Assembly: GCA_002309255.1 (NCBI GenBank)
Contig: DBXI01000069.1
Location: 1 to 32,158, forward strand
DNA from: Bacteroidales bacterium UBA1216
GTDB taxonomy: Bacteria; Bacteroidota; Bacteroidia; Bacteroidales; Paludibacteraceae
Length of the DNA stretch: 32,158 bases
Reading direction: 5' to 3'
Position numbers and translations under genes: made by a program
Notes under the pieces: model-generated
The model's database searches: none
What the model saw: the letters and a program-made list of their open reading frames with translations, nothing else
What the model was told of the DNA's origin: nothing
In this document: positions 30,701-32,158 of the stretch, piece after piece
Layout of the letters: every line of letters starts with the position of its first letter
Position numbering within the stretch: the stretch's first letter is position 1

Positions 30701-32158
30701 GGAGAAGGATGCGGTGAGTCCGTCATCAGCGATGGTCATATCCTGGGGATTGCTCCACCAATCGTCATAGATACCAGCCAGCTGAACAGTAGGAATGACT
30801 ACAATTTCCTCCAGCAGTTCAGCAGTAGCACTGGTTTCTGCATCAGACTCATCAGTAGCAGGCTTGTAGGTGAATGTAACGTTGTACTTGCCGCTCTTGT
30901 CAATTGTGAGAACAGAGTTGGATCCGGCCTCGCCGTTGTTCCACTTGTGGTCAATCACAACCTTATATTCGTAGTTGCCATGCGCCAGTTCTATATTCTC
31001 GATGACAAGTTTGTATGTTCCGTCCTCCTGGCGAGTCATCTCGTTTCCTTCAGTCTCACCCCAGTTCGTACCGAGCAGAGCTGCCGAGCCTGCTACGGAA
31101 TACACGGTCTCCTCCTCGTCGCCGCCACCGGGTTGGTCGCCGGAGTTCTGGACATAAGTGATAAGTACTTGGACATCAACTACTGTACCGGCAGTAAAAT
31201 TGTCATTGGTAAGCAGCTTGAAGTAGTTGTAGCCTTGTGCGGCATCAATGGTGAATGTAAACTTACTACCATCAGTGATTCCATCTTGCACCTGAGCATC
31301 GTCAACGGTTGTTACGTCGCCTTGTGAAGAATTACCCAGCGATACATACAAGTTATTTTTGAAGACGTTTGTGCCTGTAGCCCCATGCGTCACTTCAATC
31401 TTCTTGATAGCTCCGGGCATAGCTTGGGAGTTATACAGTGACCAGTTCTTAGTATTGTCATCAGTTGTAACACTTGCGCCCGCGATAGTGGTCTTGTTTC
31501 CGCGCACTTGTCCCGTAGCACCATTAAACGCATAGGCAACCATCTCTATGTCGTTTTCCGATGCACCTGTTTTGGTCTGGTTCTGATAGCCGGTGGTTTC
31601 TATGCCGGCAAAACCCTTCATGACTACTTTGTCCGTAACCTCTTCATCGTCAGGTTGGTCACCGCCGCCAGGTTGGTCGCCGCCGGCTTTGGTTGCGGCA
31701 GCTGCCACCTCTTTTGTGGACGGGTTGAAGGTGATGGCAATAGTGTATATACCGGCTTCACTGATAGCCAGTTTGTAATTCTGTGTCGGATATTCTTCAC
31801 CCCATGCATGGCCTACTACGACTTTGAACTCAATAGGATCTGTTGTGTCCAGTTCGACGTCAGCCTTTTCCCATTTGTATGTGCCGTCCTCCTGCTTGGT
31901 CATTTCGTTGTCGGTAAGTGATGGATCCCAAGCTGTTCCAAACACGTCAGCGTGTGAGCCTGCTACGGTATAAATTTCGTCTTCGTCATCACCACCTTGT
32001 GCTTCGCCTGTTTTGGTTGCTGAGGCAGATACCTCCTTGGTGGAAGGATTGAAGTTGATGGTGATTGTGTAAACGCCGGCCTCGTTAATATTCAGGCTGT
32101 AATTATCGTTAGGATACTCCTTGCCCCATGCGTGTCCTTCAACGACTTTGAACTGAAC
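27773..32158 (-). CDS. Giant secreted multi-module protein, N-terminus beyond the window
   Basis: The frame is open to the right edge, so the start is not visible; 1,461 residues are seen. The N-terminal part has a repeated module with the pattern VAGS...FGTAWDP...NEMTKQEDGTYK...FKVVxxHAWGxEYP, partly cut at the edge, complete once more, and diverged a third time, joined by Gly/Asp/Gln linkers (GGDQPGGGDQPDDEE). These resemble SusE/SusF- or pullulanase-associated starch-binding folds. Next come two YYLVGSF-W...FKE modules, two OB-fold-like repeats (CAAAAEAVKAL...GYVT...FWMADT-GG-VLQAY) and two of the type CILTGVVA-I-D. The tail is TKYIQNGRLVIERNGIRYDV. It is probably exported and surface-bound. 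A carbohydrate-binding role is inferred; no enzyme motif was seen. Confidence 0.85.
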   Translation of the reverse strand, partial: VQFKVVEGHAWGKEYPNDNYSLNINEAGVYTITINFNPSTKEVSASATKTGEAQGGDDEDEIYTVAGSHADVFGTAWDPSLTDNEMTKQEDGTYKWEKADVELDTTDPIEFKVVVGHAWGEEYPTQNYKLAISEAGIYTIAITFNPSTKEVAAAATKAGGDQPGGGDQPDDEEVTDKVVMKGFAGIETTGYQNQTKTGASENDIEMVAYAFNGATGQVRGNKTTIAGASVTTDDNTKNWSLYNSQAMPGAIKKIEVTHGATGTNVFKNNLYVSLGNSSQGDVTTVDDAQVQDGITDGSKFTFTIDAAQGYNYFKLLTNDNFTAGTVVDVQVLITYVQNSGDQPGGGDEEETVYSVAGSAALLGTNWGETEGNEMTRQEDGTYKLVIENIELAHGNYEYKVVIDHKWNNGEAGSNSVLTIDKSGKYNVTFTYKPATDESDAETSATAELLEEIVVIPTVQLAGIYDDWWSNPQDMTIADDGLTASFSVELSKGVYYVFKVLVASTWLGNGHGFSRAENTATGITENIDNMYFTADATGIYTFTWTYADNSLTLTYPAAEQLVDGYYLVGSFYAWLPDTAYLFKESTSVAGEYILEHSLVENSRIKVAKVENNAITEWYPADQDDYVIDADHAGDKIVYFRPEGNTAWEAFHEGGFFFIPAEETVEINTCAAAAEAVKALASNTYLNDGAEFTLRGYVTQVVTPYNSNFNNLTFWMADTQVGGQVLQAYRVVPESADKLPKQGDLVEVTGKIKNYNGTPEFDAGGTCKIIKTAVIEVTNCATAAQAALSVSANDEPFNNGASYNLIGYVTAIDVHYNASTNNMVFWMADTKDGGKVLQAYQVVPESADQIPAVGDKVEVTGSLTRYNSAPEIAAGCTCKIIEKDEVPPTNLGEISIADFLALRNFKDTCILTGVVAQITDATNGIFNLVDQNDENVYVQIYYLLTADGQAGQFPSLDVTAGDILTIKAVYYEYNTKPEVKAAIFISRVKGVAPLNLGDKTIAEFLELKNTKDTCILTGVVAKIADTTYGNFDLVEIGNPDVKVYIYGLLTADGVAKQFQSMNIAEGDTLTLKAIYLDYNGTIEAKNAIYVSHLKAVQTVEVNYPAYIYVDQVASTGWWLMQANVGVTKIVFSNLSTEITQAQGVYTAAELDPAYSYIVPDTTQTDTLRFVDGSIELVYGVQDTSNLAIIYGTLVGDDGINYAITLTYSVEAAINYYLVGSFNDWTPADDYLFKLNPYAEGEYQLNANLADGNELKVVSVQGERQTWFPGGENNNYVVDAAHAGEKTIYFRPLGNSEWETFYTGGFFYIGDKPQPAVIDITITDSLTYLDNTQEVGWWQIYGQNDIYGISLSNNDSVTEAPGTYDLSEMDLNFTYVQVLATGSKISFAGGQGQIALRQEGKTVIVEGALMDADGNTYNIHLEYTSTATALDTTTSEHVTKYIQNGRLVIERNGIRYDVTGQPLR

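Noticed and set aside
1..32158. tRNA, rRNA, intact insertion sequence or integrase genes
   Set aside because: No tRNA-like cloverleaf, rRNA segment, transposase or recombinase motif was recognised on either strand by eye. A covariance-model scan was not possible.

Overview
The window reads as a chromosomal piece from an uncultured, probably gut-associated member of the Bacteroidales. The support is indirect but consistent. Promoters have the Bacteroidetes form (TTG around -33, TAnnTTTG around -7), for example at 3020-3050, 7912-7942, 11753-11783 and 20782-20811. There are gldD, a geranylgeranylglyceryl-phosphate-synthase-type enzyme, a Porin_10-like outer-membrane protein, several SGC/AC-type lipoproteins, and extracellular proteins ending in a shared NG-(Q/R)-L-x-I-x-(R/H)-(D/N)-G type tail. 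There are no rRNA or tRNA genes, no CRISPR array and no intact transposase.

Layout, left to right. (1) 1-600: end of a small unknown gene and a strong terminator. (2) 655-2969 (-): a partner-switching pair, a membrane SpoIIE phosphatase fused to an HATPase kinase plus a STAS antagonist, with three heptanucleotide repeat arrays inside the fused gene. (3) 3367-6862 (+): a starch module, with a secreted protein of three CBM26-like repeats followed by a CBM26-GH13-CBM26 amylase. (4) 6865-9540: a patchwork with a structured intergenic element, a DUF5675-like gene overlapping a unimolecular-spanin-like lipoprotein, a stray secretion-tail fragment, and two genes truncated tail to tail. (5) 9613-11724 (-): an unknown lipoprotein, a VanX-type dipeptidase lipoprotein and a cupin. 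(6) 11851-12517: a frameshifted hypothetical gene, a second copy of the structured element and a 25-bp tandem repeat. (7) 12518-14389 (-): the porin, with a heavily structured intergenic region upstream. (8) 14795-20619 (-): a glycogen/alpha-glucan operon (manC, GH133-type debranching enzyme, GT4/5 glycosyltransferase, GH57 amylase). (9) 20833-22406 (+): an MNT antitoxin next to a HEPN toxin gene with an internal deletion, then an AT-rich lipoprotein behind a long structured leader. (10) 23007-27649 (+): a compact operon gldD, GGGP synthase, tadA, PgpH-type HD phosphodiesterase, queD, queE. (11) 27773 to the right edge (-): a very large secreted multi-module protein, cut off at its N-terminus by the window.

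Two themes stand out. One is alpha-glucan use: extracellular capture and cleavage (CBM26 protein, GH13 amylase, perhaps the giant protein) and intracellular glycogen turnover (GDE, GT, GH57). The other is non-coding structure. A three-helix element occurs at 6865-6952 (+) and 12335-12425 (-), with helix sequences that differ between copies while pairing is kept. There are also several further long hairpins and many short tandem arrays of 7, 8, 11 and 25 bp units. The covarying element pair is the best candidate here for something not previously described.
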